A DNA stretch of 64,000 bases from Cranoglanis bouderius. Lineage: Eukaryota; Chordata; Actinopteri; Siluriformes; Cranoglanididae. Below are positions 10,750 to 21,779 of this stretch, one piece after another (within the stretch, counting starts at the first letter, position 1; the number at the start of each line of letters is the position of its first letter). Where the stretch lies: the NCBI GenBank assembly GCA_023630585.1, contig CM042540.1, positions 17,445,574-17,509,573 of the forward strand, in the 5' to 3' direction. The position numbers were made by a program, and so were the translations under genes. A model generated the notes under the pieces. That model ran no database searches and had not been told where the DNA came from. It saw only the letters and a program-made list of their open reading frames with translations.

Positions 10750-11252
10750 TATATGCTCACTACATAGAGTGTGACAAAGAGTACTGTAGAACTTGTATAG
10801 TACCAATAACTGCATTAGGCTGGAAGTCTCAACCTGTGCTCCAAATTACAAGGCACTGACTGAGAGACTTCAGACACAATCATCACATTGATTAAATGAG
10901 TCAAAATATTCACACTGTGGCCCGTATAATTTGAACTGTACACGCTAACTGAGCATGTTGTATTAACATGGTTTTGTTAATATCGTTGCCTGTTGATATT
11001 TGAATGGTATTACTTTGTCACTGTGTTTTATTTACCACATTAATGCAGTGTATGGGGAGGAATCTAGTGTCTGTCTATTTGCATACACACATGCAAACAC
11101 GTACAGAACTGATTTTCAATCCCACTGAGGTGCTGTGGTCATGTAGTTTTGGTACTAACATGTGGTTGTAATACTGTATCACTTTACATGAAGTGTAGTT
11201 GTCTTTCTGCTCTGTACACTGCACCAGTTAACATGTAGCTGTGCGTTTTCAG

Positions 11253-11449
11253 GTGGAGATAGTGACCCACACTGGCCCCCACAGGCGGTTGTGGATGGGT
11301 CCTCAGTTCCAGTTTAAGACCATTCACCCATCAGGCCAGACCACGGTCATCTCCTCCAGCTCGTCTGTGCTGCAGTCTCAGGGTCCCAGTGATTCCCAGC
11401 AGCCCCTGCTCGACTTTGATACTGATGACCTGGAACTGCACAGCCTCAG
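11253..11449 (+). CDS. bcas3: BCAS3 coding exon (fifth visible)
   Basis: The longest visible exon, 197 bp. It begins on a codon with VEIVTHTGPHRRLWMGPQFQ, continues FKTIHPSGQTTVISSSSSVL, then SQGPSDSQQPLLDFDTDDLE and LHSLR. This is the most strongly conserved part of the BCAS3 family domain and reads without a break. It ends with two bases of the Arg codon (AG) before donor GTATACTG. The acceptor upstream is GCGTTTTCAG. Together with the preceding exons it leaves no doubt about gene identity. Confidence 0.97.
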
Positions 11450-11635
11450 GTATACTGTATATACATGTACACACACACACTGTCTTGTTTATGTTTGACA
11501 CAGAACAGCACCTGCTTTGAATCACCATCCTTAATTTACAAAATGCATAATTACCTTGTTTTGCTTGCAGTGTGCTCACTATGTATGCCACGAATATATT
11601 TGTTACTGTGTGTGCATGTGTGTGGTGTGTGTTAG
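11450..11635 (+). other. bcas3: bcas3 short intron with AC near donor and GU at acceptor
   Basis: This 186-bp intron starts GTATACTG and has (AC)6 at 11469-11480. Its last 28 bases are a GU-rich tract (about 11608-11633) ending TTAG, with hardly any pyrimidine tract. A far better looking acceptor (TTGTTTTGCTTGCAG) ends at 11570. Using it would insert 65 bases and shift the frame into early stops, so homology and frame support the GU-rich site at 11634-11635. Confidence 0.85.
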
Positions 11636-11733
11636 GATCCAGCCTGTGCGCTCTGAGCCTATGACCATGCCCGGCTCCTCTTGTCTGATTCCAGAGCGTG
11701 TAGGCCAGGCGACAGTCATTGATAACGGCTCAG
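11636..11733 (+). CDS. bcas3: BCAS3 coding exon (sixth visible)
   Basis: The first base completes the Arg codon. The frame then reads IQPVRSEPMTMPGSS, then PERVGQATVIDNGS, matching the remembered BCAS3 stretch IQPVRS...MPGSS...TVID. It ends with one base (G) before the strong donor GTAAGACA. Length is 98 bp. The next expected exon encodes a segment like FDRSVTLLEVCGSWPE; I looked for it downstream and did not find it, so it probably lies beyond the right end of the window. Confidence 0.94.
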
Positions 11734-13873
11734 GTAAGACACAGCGCTGTATTCCTTTTCCTTCAAACACGGAGAATAGTAGAGAATCATAGTAATGAAG
11801 TTGTACCGACCAGCACAAAGCAAGTTATACAACACATATTTAATATGACCTGTAAAGGTCTAATATGAAAACAGATAGCATATCTAGCAATGTGATAGTA
11901 TGTTTCTTATCATTGAATAAAACAGACTGATTTAATTCAAGGATGATTTTACATATTTCACACTACTTTCCATTCTCTGCTATTTCCATATCATTTGTAA
12001 TCTTCCAATAGTCACTATGTCATGTGAAACATGAATGTTGCTGTGTACATTTTGTAGTTTGGAGACATTTGAGTACACCTCAAATGTCTGCCAATGCGCA
12101 TCACACCACTTGATGTAATGAACCGTGCTCATGCATGGTTACTGTTGTCAGGGTTTTAGAAGAAAGAGGCTGGAATTCTTGAATTATGCCAAGACATTAT
12201 AGACAAGACATTATAGATGAATTTTGTGGATCAGGAAAAGTGTCATACTCAACTGTCAGTGCAAATGAAGTGGTTGCTAAGCTGAGGTTGTGAAATCACC
12301 TCAACAAACAAAAGACAAAGACAGCAAAACACACATTAAGGCGAAACACTTCGATCAGTTTATTGCACAGCTAACAGCATTGTTAAATGCTTTACATTAA
12401 CACCCTTTTCAGGTAAATATATTTGTATGGTTTAGCACGCATTGGGACCAATCACAGAGATCAATCTAAAGCTAAAATTCTTAAAAATATATACGTTTTG
12501 ACTTTGGAAATCGGTACAACACACCACGTTTACTTTTACCGCTGGGTATTTCTTTTAACTATATAAGCAGCTTCAAATTCAAAATGTCTCCTCTGGTCCC
12601 GAAAGCTTATCCGCAATTGCTAAGCATTGACTGGAGGGCTTGTGATTGGTCATTTGTCAGAAATGTCAAGCTGTATGTGTTTTTAATAATGCTTGGAAGT
12701 GCATACATCATATCGTTTTATTGTCAGTGTTGTTCAGCTCAGAGCAGCTCCCCTGACATGTACTTCTGTCCTTTTGGGGTTTTTCTTCCCCTTGAACCAC
12801 CAATCGCTTCTCATGAGGAAAACTGTCATACTGTTGTCTTACAGTATATTTGTTCGTTTCCAAAATGGAGCATCCATCTTTATTATCCAGTTTGAACCTC
12901 CCCTTTCCTCCTCCTTCCGTCGCTTCCTCTCTTTCGTCTGGAGGAGAGCTGTAAGAGTCAGAGCAGGCTTTTATGGCATGATGCTTATCAGTCTGTGTGT
13001 GATTGCTCAGCGCTCAGGGCTTTGAGCAGCCTGGCGCCTCCTCTTATCACTGCTCATCGCTTTGTCTTTGTGCCTTCAAAAGGCCACGCGGCTTGCCACA
13101 TTTAACCAGGAGTCTGTGATGCACTGCTCACACTACATTATATTACATATAAAGCCTCAAAGCAAACGCTGCTGTTAACTTTTTATTTCTGTTATTTTCT
13201 CTTGACTCAGTGAAGAGCCATGTATCTGTCAAATGTATCTGTCCGGATACGTATGCCGACAATATTAGACGTCCTACAAAGCACTTTCGAAGTAAGAGAC
13301 GCGCTCAGTTCCAGTGTCTCAGCTTCCCAAAATCAATCGGACTTGTGCAGCCAGCATTATCAATACTCTTATCTGGTGCCCGAGTTGCTCTCGGAGCCGT
13401 GCTAGACTACACAGTGCTTTGTGCAGGGCAAGACAGGAGGCACTTAATCTAGCCCAGTCCACGATAAACCGTCCACAAACACACAAGCGTCTTTTGATTT
13501 TATTTTGTTATGACTCACTGGAATAAACACCCTGTCATTTGTTCGACCATCCACAAGCACTTCTCCTTACCGCCATGTTTGTTGTGCGTGCGGGGGGTCG
13601 CCGGCAGGGAAATCAGCGGGCGACAGCGCATGGAGAGATGCAGGTCTGTTATGATATTGCTGACGCTGCCTGCAAGACGCAGGACTGATAGCTGACGGTG
13701 TGTGTGATACGCTCATTAAGAGATTTTACTGTGTGTTTATGTGGATGTGTGTTGCCATACTAATCTGGTTTTGATGCTGGTCTTTATCATGCTCCCACTG
13801 TGAACGCTGATTGTAATCACCGCTAGTGTCTTTGCTTTACTTTAAATCTACCTTCCTAAGCTTGCATCGTCAG

Positions 13874-13878
<5 letters not shown>

Positions 13879-13911
<33 letters not shown>
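13879..13911. repeat. (TG)n microsatellite
   Basis: About sixteen uninterrupted TG units. Confidence 0.97.
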
Positions 13912-13913
<2 letters not shown>

Positions 13914-14635
13914 GGAGAAAGATGTGAGCTGAGACAATGCAAGGTCTGTAGTGTGTTTAGGTTTTGGCCGCTCTGTGCTGGCCGTGCCTCCAGGCTGGGG
14001 GGAGGGGGGTATGTAGGCCTGAGCGCTCCTCTGGTTTCCTCTCCCAACATGGCTGAGCGCTTCAGGCTTGGGCACCTGGACTCTGCCCGGCTCCAGCAGT
14101 AACAGATCCTGACCTGCGCCCCGTAATTACCCGCATGGGCATAAAGACAGCTTGTTGCTGGACATACTGCTCACATTCAGGCCAGGAGGATTCCGAAGCA
14201 GGAGGAGGAAGAGCCCTCGTCACACGATCCCTCCCATAATGAGAGGTGTTTTTCAGCCACCTATAGATCGAGACCCCGTTCCTGTGACCCACCGTGCTCT
14301 GAGCTAGTCGCCTCTGTCTGTTTGAATAGCATCTCGCCCTCCCTCCACACTCACCGACTCCTTTTTTCTTTTGCCGCTGACCTGGAAGTCCCCAGCACAA
14401 TGCAGATTTTCTTGGAGGCTGATTTTCTGAACAGGTCATGAAAGATGCCATTCTTATCATCTCGCTATCTGAGAATCAGAGGCGTATCGCGCTATCTCCC
14501 CCCAAACCCCCCCCCCCTCCGCCCCAAAACCCCCCACCCCCCGCGTGTCCTCTTCTCATTCTCACTCCTTTTTGTGATATATTTTGAGATGACAGTAAAT
14601 GGGTTCAGCACATTTGTAGATTTATAGTCTTGTCG

Positions 14636-14640
<5 letters not shown>

Positions 14641-14667
<27 letters not shown>
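14641..14667. repeat. Poly-T run
   Basis: 27 consecutive T on the + strand. No tRNA-like head is visible beside it, so I do not call it a SINE tail. Confidence 0.95.
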
Positions 14668-16003
14668 GTAGGACTGAAGTGAGAGAGAAATGGATTGTGC
14701 ATATGGAGGAATCTATGAATGAATGTGAATTCAGTCCAGTCCAGGTGTTAGTGGATTTGCATGCATCTGTATCCATGAGACAGTTTGTCTGTGTTGTGGA
14801 GTATTAACAGCTACGCTCAAATTACATTATAGTCGTATTGCTCAATTCTGAATTTTTCTCTCAGATCTGATCTTATTGTTCTCATGGTTTGCATTCACAA
14901 TCTGCCGTTCATATGAACAGACTTTAAATGCCACATTTTTATTGTAAGGTGTGTGATTCACAAGCATAATAAACAATTTTGTAAAAAAAAAAAAGTTCTA
15001 TTTTTCACTGGATTTTGTCTGGCAGCTCGTCAACAGTTCATGATCATTGAGAGACAGTACAAAGGGACAGATGCAGAGCTTCTGCTGTTTTTGCAGCTAT
15101 TACTGACACATTTGTGTTTAGAGACATTTGTGTGCAGAAGAGAAGCCAGTAGGGATAAACACATTCGCAGTAAAATGTGAAAAAGACACATTTCCGATAT
15201 GGTTCAGATCTAGGACCACAAATGAAAGCGGCCCAAATGTGAAAAGCTCAGATTTTAACAATTTAGACAATTGCAAACTTTGTAGGGCTGTTTATGAGGC
15301 TCAGTGTGAAAATCAGGGAAAGCAAGCTGGCAGCCTCTGTGGTTGCTTCCTGCTGGCTTTGTGTGTGTATGTGTGTGAAGTGCCAGGGGCAGGAGATGGC
15401 GAGCAGCTGCTCTTTAGAGCAACTGAATGGACAGCAGTGTGTCAGGCATCTGCTGTGCTCTTTCTCTGAGCCTCTACCTCTGCAGAGCTGCAGGGCGACT
15501 GCATGGCAATGCCACTCCAACTTGTTCACTCATGCACTTAAGACTGTGTGATTTCTGTAGTACAAAGTGGTAAAATACTGATAATATCTAGAGTGCAAAA
15601 TGGTACAGGGTGTTATCACTGGCGCACATCTGAGTTCTGCCGAAGTGACAGGAATTATATTTGCTGCTAATATCACAGAGTAAGAACCTTCTACTTAGCA
15701 ATCTGTGGCCCACCATTTTGGGACTTGCACCTTCATAACTTCAGTGTTTCAGGGGTCAGGAGCAAATTGATTTATGAACAGCTGGACACTAGAACTAAAC
15801 ATACATTGTTCTACTCTCTTTATATCTCTTTGCACTATACTATACTATTACATACTCTAGTATATTATGTGCAATATTGCTGTGTTCTGATCTATATTAT
15901 ATCATGCCATAATATACCATACTATGCCATGCTATACTATACCATACCGTACTATACTGAACTATACCATATACTATGCTATACCGTACCATATGACAAT
16001 ATA

Positions 16004-16490
16004 CAGTGGGTATAGAAAAGAATCACCCCCCTTTAAAATAATCACATTTTGTTGCTTTTCAGCCTGAAATGAAAACGGACAAAGTTTTTGTTTTATCCAG
16101 CTGTATTTACTCAGTGCAACTTATAACATCCAAGTGAAAGATATAACACCAACATGTCAGAAAAATTTTTTTAAAAAAATTAAAAAACAGAATCACTGAG
16201 TTGGAAAAAGGATCACCCCCTTGCTTTAATTTGCCTTATTTTTTAATTACAGCCTTTAGTCTGTTGGGATATGTCTCTACTAACTTTGCACATGTAGACT
16301 TTGCAATATTTGCCCACTCTTCTTTGGAGAACTGCTCAAGTTCAGTTAAATTTGATGGTGATCGTTTGTGGACTGCAGTCTTCAAGTCATTCCACAGATT
16401 TTCAATGGAAAAAAAAAAGAAACAATGAAAAAAAAAAAGCAACAAAATGTGATTATTTTAAAGGGGGGTGATTCTTTTCTATACCCACTG
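16004..16490 (-). mobile_element. Internally deleted Tc1-like element
   Basis: 487 bp between TA dinucleotides. The left end CAGTGGGTATAGAAAAGAAT and the right end are near-perfect inverted repeats of about 45 bp. The interior keeps only a C-terminal transposase piece on the minus strand (IENLWNDLKTAVHKRSPS and then YPNRLKAVI), typical of the extreme end of Tc1 transposases. The helix-turn-helix and the first two catalytic regions are missing, so it is non-autonomous. Confidence 0.88.
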
Positions 16491-16560
16491 TATTATACTG
16501 TACCATATTATACTTCAGGGTGTATATACTGTATATATTTTTTATAGATAGCCTTTAAGA

Positions 16561-16803
16561 ATGCCTTTGACAAAAGAAGAACGTATTGAAATCATTCTAA
16601 TGGCTTGTCCAGGAAGCTGTCACAAGGTTGCGATGGACTTTAACAGGAAACATGGCAAGCACATCACACATGACACTGCTGCCAAACTTATTAACAAATT
16701 CAAAAAGATTGGAAGTGTTGCGGACCAACCGAGAATTGGATGTCCACGAACATCCACTGACGAAGGCACGACCGACGTGGTGCTGGCAAACATAGTCCTC
16801 TAT
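16561..16803 (+). pseudogene. N-terminal fragment of a DUF4817-type transposase
   Basis: About 80 codons start at ATG 16561 with MPLTKEERIEIILMACPGSC, then VAMDFNRKHGKHITHD, LINKFKKIGSVADQPR and a Pro/Arg linker. This is the helix-turn-helix style N-terminus (DUF4817) of certain Tc1/mariner-type transposases of fish and insects. It has no stop to about 16803, then dissolves into the TATAC satellite; no catalytic domain follows. Cys and Met changes at otherwise Gly/Ser-like places and the abrupt end mark it as a relic. Assignment is from memory of the family. Confidence 0.7.
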
Positions 16804-17160
16804 GTATGGAGACTTTTAGGACATTGTGTATATCATACCATACTATTCTATTCTGTAATGTATCTTATCATACAGTACTGTATTGTATAGTTCTATACCA
16901 TACCGTGCTAAACTATACTGTACAATACCATGTTTTATTATACCGTACCATACCATACTACTCTATACTGTAATATATCCTATCATTTAATACCATACTA
17001 TACTCTACTATACCATAACATACAACACTATACCATATTATACTATTCCGTACCATACCATATTACACTGTACTAAACAATATGATACTTTACTATACCA
17101 TAATTTACAATATCATATTATACCAAACAATGTCATACCATAGATTACAGTACCATGGCA

Positions 17161-20100
17161 CTGGGCCTGTCAAGACATTTTTTTGTTTGAATGTTGTTCA
17201 AATTGTATAATATTAATATTATTTAAATTATATTCAGTTATTAGTATTCAAAGGCAAAAACTCTGCATTCACATCTCTTATACTACTACTTCTTATACTA
17301 CCAAGTCTATGGAAATTTTAGTGTCTGTACTTAATGGAGCACAGTGTGAAAGTGCAATGCATACAAAAAATTTGACGTATTTCAAATGCATGCAATTTCA
17401 AGTCTCATACCCTGCAATATCATATAACAGTTCAACACATTTTTGGTAGTATGTAGTGTGTGTGCTCTGTCAGTAGCAGTCAGGAGCAGCACTCTGATTG
17501 TCTCCATCTCTTCTTTCTGTGTGTTTGAGAGCGTGACAGTGAGGGCTCTTAACACAGCTGTTAGACTCTCTTCTCTCTCTGTGCCCGTCACATCTAAGTG
17601 AGCCATCCACTTGGACACGGTCTCAGAGTGGCAGCTCAGTTCCGACATGGCCCGCAATTAAAAGTTTGCTGGCACCACATTGTCCTCGGCAGCTCAGCAT
17701 ATGCCTGCTGCTGCTTTCAGTCCGGAGATCACACACTAACCAACACTGACAGCGTCTCTATACAGGGCGACATTATCTGCCCTCAGCCGTATTCAAGTCG
17801 CTTCCAGCATGCACTCTCACTCCATAATGCACTGATGGGGCAGCTACAGTGGTATTTTACACCTTTAAGCAGGCGCCTGATGTATGCCACTTCATGGAGT
17901 TACAACGTGTGCCAAGCTGCGTGTTGACAGAGCAGTTAAAAATGAATAGCAGATGAAAATGTGGAAAGCACCCTCTTCCTCATCGGCTTCAGTATGAGGC
18001 ATGCTAGGCATTGTGTACTTATGTTAAGTTGTCGTGTTGCTTTTGTAACGTACATAATATGCAAATTGTCAAGTGCTTTTAATTTAGTCTCATTGTATCT
18101 TTGGGATTATTATTATATTTGCTATGATGGGTTGATAGTAGCTCTGATGCGTGACCTTGTTTTCGTCCCACGGTTCTGCTCATGGTGTCACTACAATGAG
18201 TTGTTGTTGAGGGATTGCTGCAGAGGCCTGTTGAAAGCGATGAGAATTGAGTTCCTCCGATGGTCAAAAGCTAAAGTGGCATGGTTCCTCCAGGACATCT
18301 TTGTGTTCTCTTCCTCTCTGTCCAGGTGTGTTAGTGAGGTGCTGCAGGTCATTTCCTGTGCAGATGAGTTTCAATGTGGGAAGCTGATATGAGCTCACCT
18401 GGCCGGGCTGCCCACAGAGCCGTCCTTTGTTTATTCATTTTATCGCCGCAGCTTAACCCCCGGCCGCGGGCCTTCCTGGTAACGGTATCCAGGCAACAAC
18501 GGGGAGGTGAGGAGCCACCGGCTTTTCTCTCTCCACACCTGGAAATAACAGCCATTCACGCCTATGTGTTTCCAATCAGCTCAGGAACGTTAGAAATGTC
18601 TGGGCCAGATTCCACAGACGCGTCCTCTCAGAGAGTTTGGAGAGCCATGCAACTCTGACTACTCCAACATTGTTGTTCATTCACTACAGCTGTAAATCAG
18701 TCTCTCGTTTTTTTTTTTTCTCCTTTCTCTGTCTCTTTGTTCTCTCTCAGACATTGGTTTGGCCAAATTGAACCACTCGGTGCCACTGGTATATCGTCAT
18801 CAGCAAAGGCAAAAAGAAAAGGGATGTTTGATTCAAAATCTGTTTTGGCAGCAAGGTATGCAGGAGATGCTCCACTGGAGCTTGTCTTTTTGCAGGCAGC
18901 TAAAGCAGACCTGACATTTGTCTTAGAGTGAGCAGTTTCTTTGTTTTCCTAGTCTGCATTTAAGCAACTCCGAGTATGTGATATAATTGTGTGTGGTTGC
19001 GTGTTTAGGTTTTCCTCTCTACTGAGAAATCTCAGTGCCGCCTTCTTTGGGAATGTTATCAGTAGTAAGAGAGGCTAAGTTATCACGTTCTTGGTGCACA
19101 TGGCTTTAGAAGAATCCATTAATTTGACGACAAGAGCACAGGACCAGATGTGAAATTCTCGCTTGATTTGGACTTTGCACAGATCTTATCACAGTAATTG
19201 ATACCTCATTGTCTCAATGCAGGGCTGGAAAGCATCATTTGAGTGCATACCCCCTCACCCCATTTTGTAAAGGCTAGAGAATGTGGGTGTGTGTAATAGT
19301 TTTAAAAAATGCTTTCATTAGTATTAAGTAGGCCTTCTGGAGCAGCTTGTGAGCGCACGGCCTGCCTTCTACACATCCCTATGTGTAATGGCGATCAAAT
19401 TAACTTTGAAGTAAAGCCTTCCTCAGGCTATAAGCTTCACTGCCACGTAGTCAAAATCTTTGTTGTCATGATTAAAAGTGCCCAACAGGCGGGCATATTA
19501 TCTGGTTTGTTATTATATCAGTTTGCGTCCCATTCCCACAGAGTGTGAGTGGAGATTCATCCCCAGCAGAGCCAGTACTCTACTATCCCCAGCAGTTGCA
19601 GTGTCCTCACATGGATGGGGACGTATCCAGAAGCAGTAAACATGCGCAGCGATCTCCGTTTGCGACATGTGCTTTCAATGTACTCCTCTGCTGCTTGCAT
19701 GTAAGCAGTGGTCAGGCATAAGTCTTTTTTTTTTTTTTCCTTCTGCTTTACACAGACTTGTCATATTAATTACAGCCCAGTCAGGAAAGGCTGGAAGGCG
19801 GCGGGGGTTGCCTAGGTTATTTTTGGAAGACTCGAAAAGGCTGTTGCACGCTTTCTTTTTTTCCTCGGCTTATTGAAATGGCCCAGCAGTCAACACTCAT
19901 TCTGGAGTGTGTGCACCGCTCCTGCTCAAACAATGGCTTTGAAGTGATGGGTGAAGCCCTGCCTCGAGTCTCAGCACAGGTCCCAAGCCATTACCCTGCT
20001 TAACCAGAGTGCACGTGCATTAATGTTCCCCTACGGGCTGACCAAACGCACTTAGTGTAATTATTCAGCAGGCTCGCTCTCTCCTGTTTGGATAGGCACC

Positions 20101-20676
20101 AGGAGTGCCGGGTGGAGCTAGATGTGTTTGCACAGTTTCACGTGTATCCACACCTGGCATTTCTACAGAGGAAACATAGAGCCTGGTTAGAGATTGGAGT
20201 TATGAAGACACGCAATCTGCAAGAAGGCAAGAGATGCACCTCAGTCATGACAGGGAAATGACAAGATTGTCCAGCTTGTCCTCACCTTGCTTCCCCAGTG
20301 TTATTTTCCCACAAAACTAAAAACAAGTTTAATTTACATTCAAGACCTCTTTTGGAAACAGTTTTGCAAAGGCAAACATGCAAAACACAAAATACTAGAG
20401 TGGAATTAAGAGTGAACATGTAACACATAACTATTTATTAAGTGCACCGTAATGTCTAAAATATTAATAGATTTAGTTATGTAATAATAGATTTGTTGTA
20501 CCTTTTTTATTTAACATGTAATATACAAAAGATGTTCCTTTAAATGCTTAAATCCTTAGTTATAAAGACTGCTTCTTAGTCATATTAAGCGAATGTCTTT
20601 AAAACGCTAATTATAGACAAATTTAGATGCTTTATATGCTGTGTGAATGCAGTATGAAATGCAAAATGCACATTTA
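17161..20676. other. Intron segment, unique with possible cryptic exon
   Basis: AT-rich at the left, then unique GC-rich stretches (about 17470-17960, 18380-18660, 19550-20130). A candidate cassette exon is described at 18751-18855. No other gene or mobile element was recognised. A 143-codon open frame at 17961-18392 resembles nothing known to me. Confidence 0.55.
18751..18855 (+). other. Candidate alternative cassette exon of bcas3
   Basis: A textbook pyrimidine tract (CTCTTTGTTCTCTCTCAG) precedes 18751 and a plausible donor (CAAG/GTATGC) follows 18855. The 105 bp are a multiple of three, start and end in phase 1 like the previous coding exon, and contain no stop in that frame (reading ...IGLAKLNHSVPLVYRHQQR...). 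I do not recall this peptide in BCAS3, so it may be a chance cryptic exon. Confidence 0.2.
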
Positions 20677-21779
20677 CAGTCATGTGAAAAAATAAGTACA
20701 TGGAAATTGTTGGCTTTGTTGACATATTTGGACAAGCAAACATTTGATCGTCTTTGAAACAGTGCCTATTAATGAAGTTGATGTACTTGAACAAAACCAC
20801 AAGGAACATTAGCTTTTTTTTTTAATGCAGAATTCATAGTTGAATGAATTAATGCAAGCTGTCCAGTCCGTGAGGCAGCAAAGCAACCCCAAACCATAAC
20901 ATTTCCACCACCAGAGTTGGTATGAGGTGCTCCTCCTGAAAAGCTGTCTTTGGTGTTAGCCAAACATGTCTGCTGTTACTGTAGCCAAACAATTTTATCT
21001 GTCCAGAGCACATTATTCCAAAAGGCCTGATCTTTGCCTATATGCTCATTGGCAAACCGTAGTCTTGCAAAGTCTTTTTCCTGGTACGTCTCCCATGCAG
21101 GTCTAATTTGTGCAAGCTCTTTCTGATTGTAGAAGCATGCACTTTGACACCAACAGATGCAAGACTTACTAGCAGATCCCGTGATGGAATTTTGGGGTTC
21201 TTGGAGACTTCATTTTGCATCAGACGGTCTGCTCTTGGGCTGAATTTGCTGGGACGGCCAGTCCTGGACAAATTGGCAATTGTTTGAAATCTGCGCCACT
21301 TGTAGTTTATTTTCCTTACAGTGGAATGATGTATTTCAAATAACCTGGAGATCTTTTTAAATGCCTTGCCAGACTCATAGGCATCCACAACTTTTTTTTT
21401 TTTTTCTGAAGACCTTACAGAACTCTTTAGATCTTGGCATGATGACACCACACACCTCAATAGCAAAGGGAACACCAGACACTAGATATGAGAGGGGTTT
21501 AAATAAGACCGGTTCCACCTGCACTTCCTAAGCAGGTTCTAATCACTGGCACCCAATCTCGAACACCTGATTCTACTTTTATGGATTTGAAGGTGTGATT
21601 GTTAAGTTAAATTGTGCAAATTACTACAAAATGTCAGTTTTATGTGCCATTTGATAGTGTATCAACTGTATTAATAGCCACTGTTTCAAAGAGGATCAAA
21701 TGTTTGCTTTCCAAATATGTTTAAAAAAAACAACACCACACAATTATTTCCATGGGGTGTACCTATTCTCTCGACTCTG
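20677..21779 (-). mobile_element. Tc1-like transposon, copy B (same family as copy A)
   Basis: 1103 bp between TA dinucleotides. The left end CAGTCATGTGAAAAAATAAG is well preserved; the right end (...TCTCGACTCTG) is diverged. Compared with copy A at 5292-6579 it lacks about 420 bp near the left, the part coding the transposase C-terminus, but keeps the central part copy A has lost. Confidence 0.87.
20850..21440 (-). pseudogene. Tc1-like transposase pseudogene (copy B)
   Basis: The ATG at 21440-21438 opens the same N-terminus as copy A, but a run of 14 T on the + strand (21392-21405) shifts the frame. Beyond it the frame reads VVDAYESGKAFKKISRLF, HHSTVRKINYKWRRFQTIAN and SRTGRPSKFSPRADRLM, a two-part helix-turn-helix with the GRPS linker, then HASTIRKSLHKLDLHGR. 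Further left a shifted frame gives SGGGNVMVWGCFAAS. The segment with the second and third catalytic residues is deleted. Confidence 0.82.

Larger units (their letters stand above)
7856..11252 (+). other. bcas3: bcas3 intron (3.4 kb)
   Basis: Carries a SINE (8004-8157), a poly-T run (8202-8230) and a Tc1-like element (9409-10749). The stretches 8231-9408 and 10750-11252 are AT-rich and unique, and I see no gene in them. The acceptor GCGTTTTCAG precedes the next exon. Confidence 0.85.
11734..15837. other. Intron segment, mostly unique
   Basis: Holds a perfect small hairpin at 12064-12088, a (TG)n run at 13879-13911, a C-rich patch near 14500-14545 and a poly-T run at 14641-14667. The blocks 12900-13720 and 13920-14480 are unique and relatively GC-rich; they have no coding signature. 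I see no gene. Confidence 0.6.
15838..17160. repeat. TATAC/CATAC pentanucleotide-like satellite, interrupted
   Basis: Degenerate 5-bp units (TATAC, CATAC, ACTAT, CCGTA) fill 15838-16003, resume at 16491-16545 and again at about 16830-17160. The gaps are a Tc1-type deletion element (16004-16490) and a transposase fragment (16561-16803). One array therefore appears to have taken two transposon-derived insertions. Confidence 0.8.

Noticed and set aside
11571..11635. Extension of the sixth exon from the acceptor at 11570
   Set aside because: It adds 65 bases, breaks the BCAS3 frame and gives early stops.
17961..18392. 143-codon open frame on the + strand
   Set aside because: No recognised domain, no splice or promoter context, and Cys/Leu-rich chance composition.
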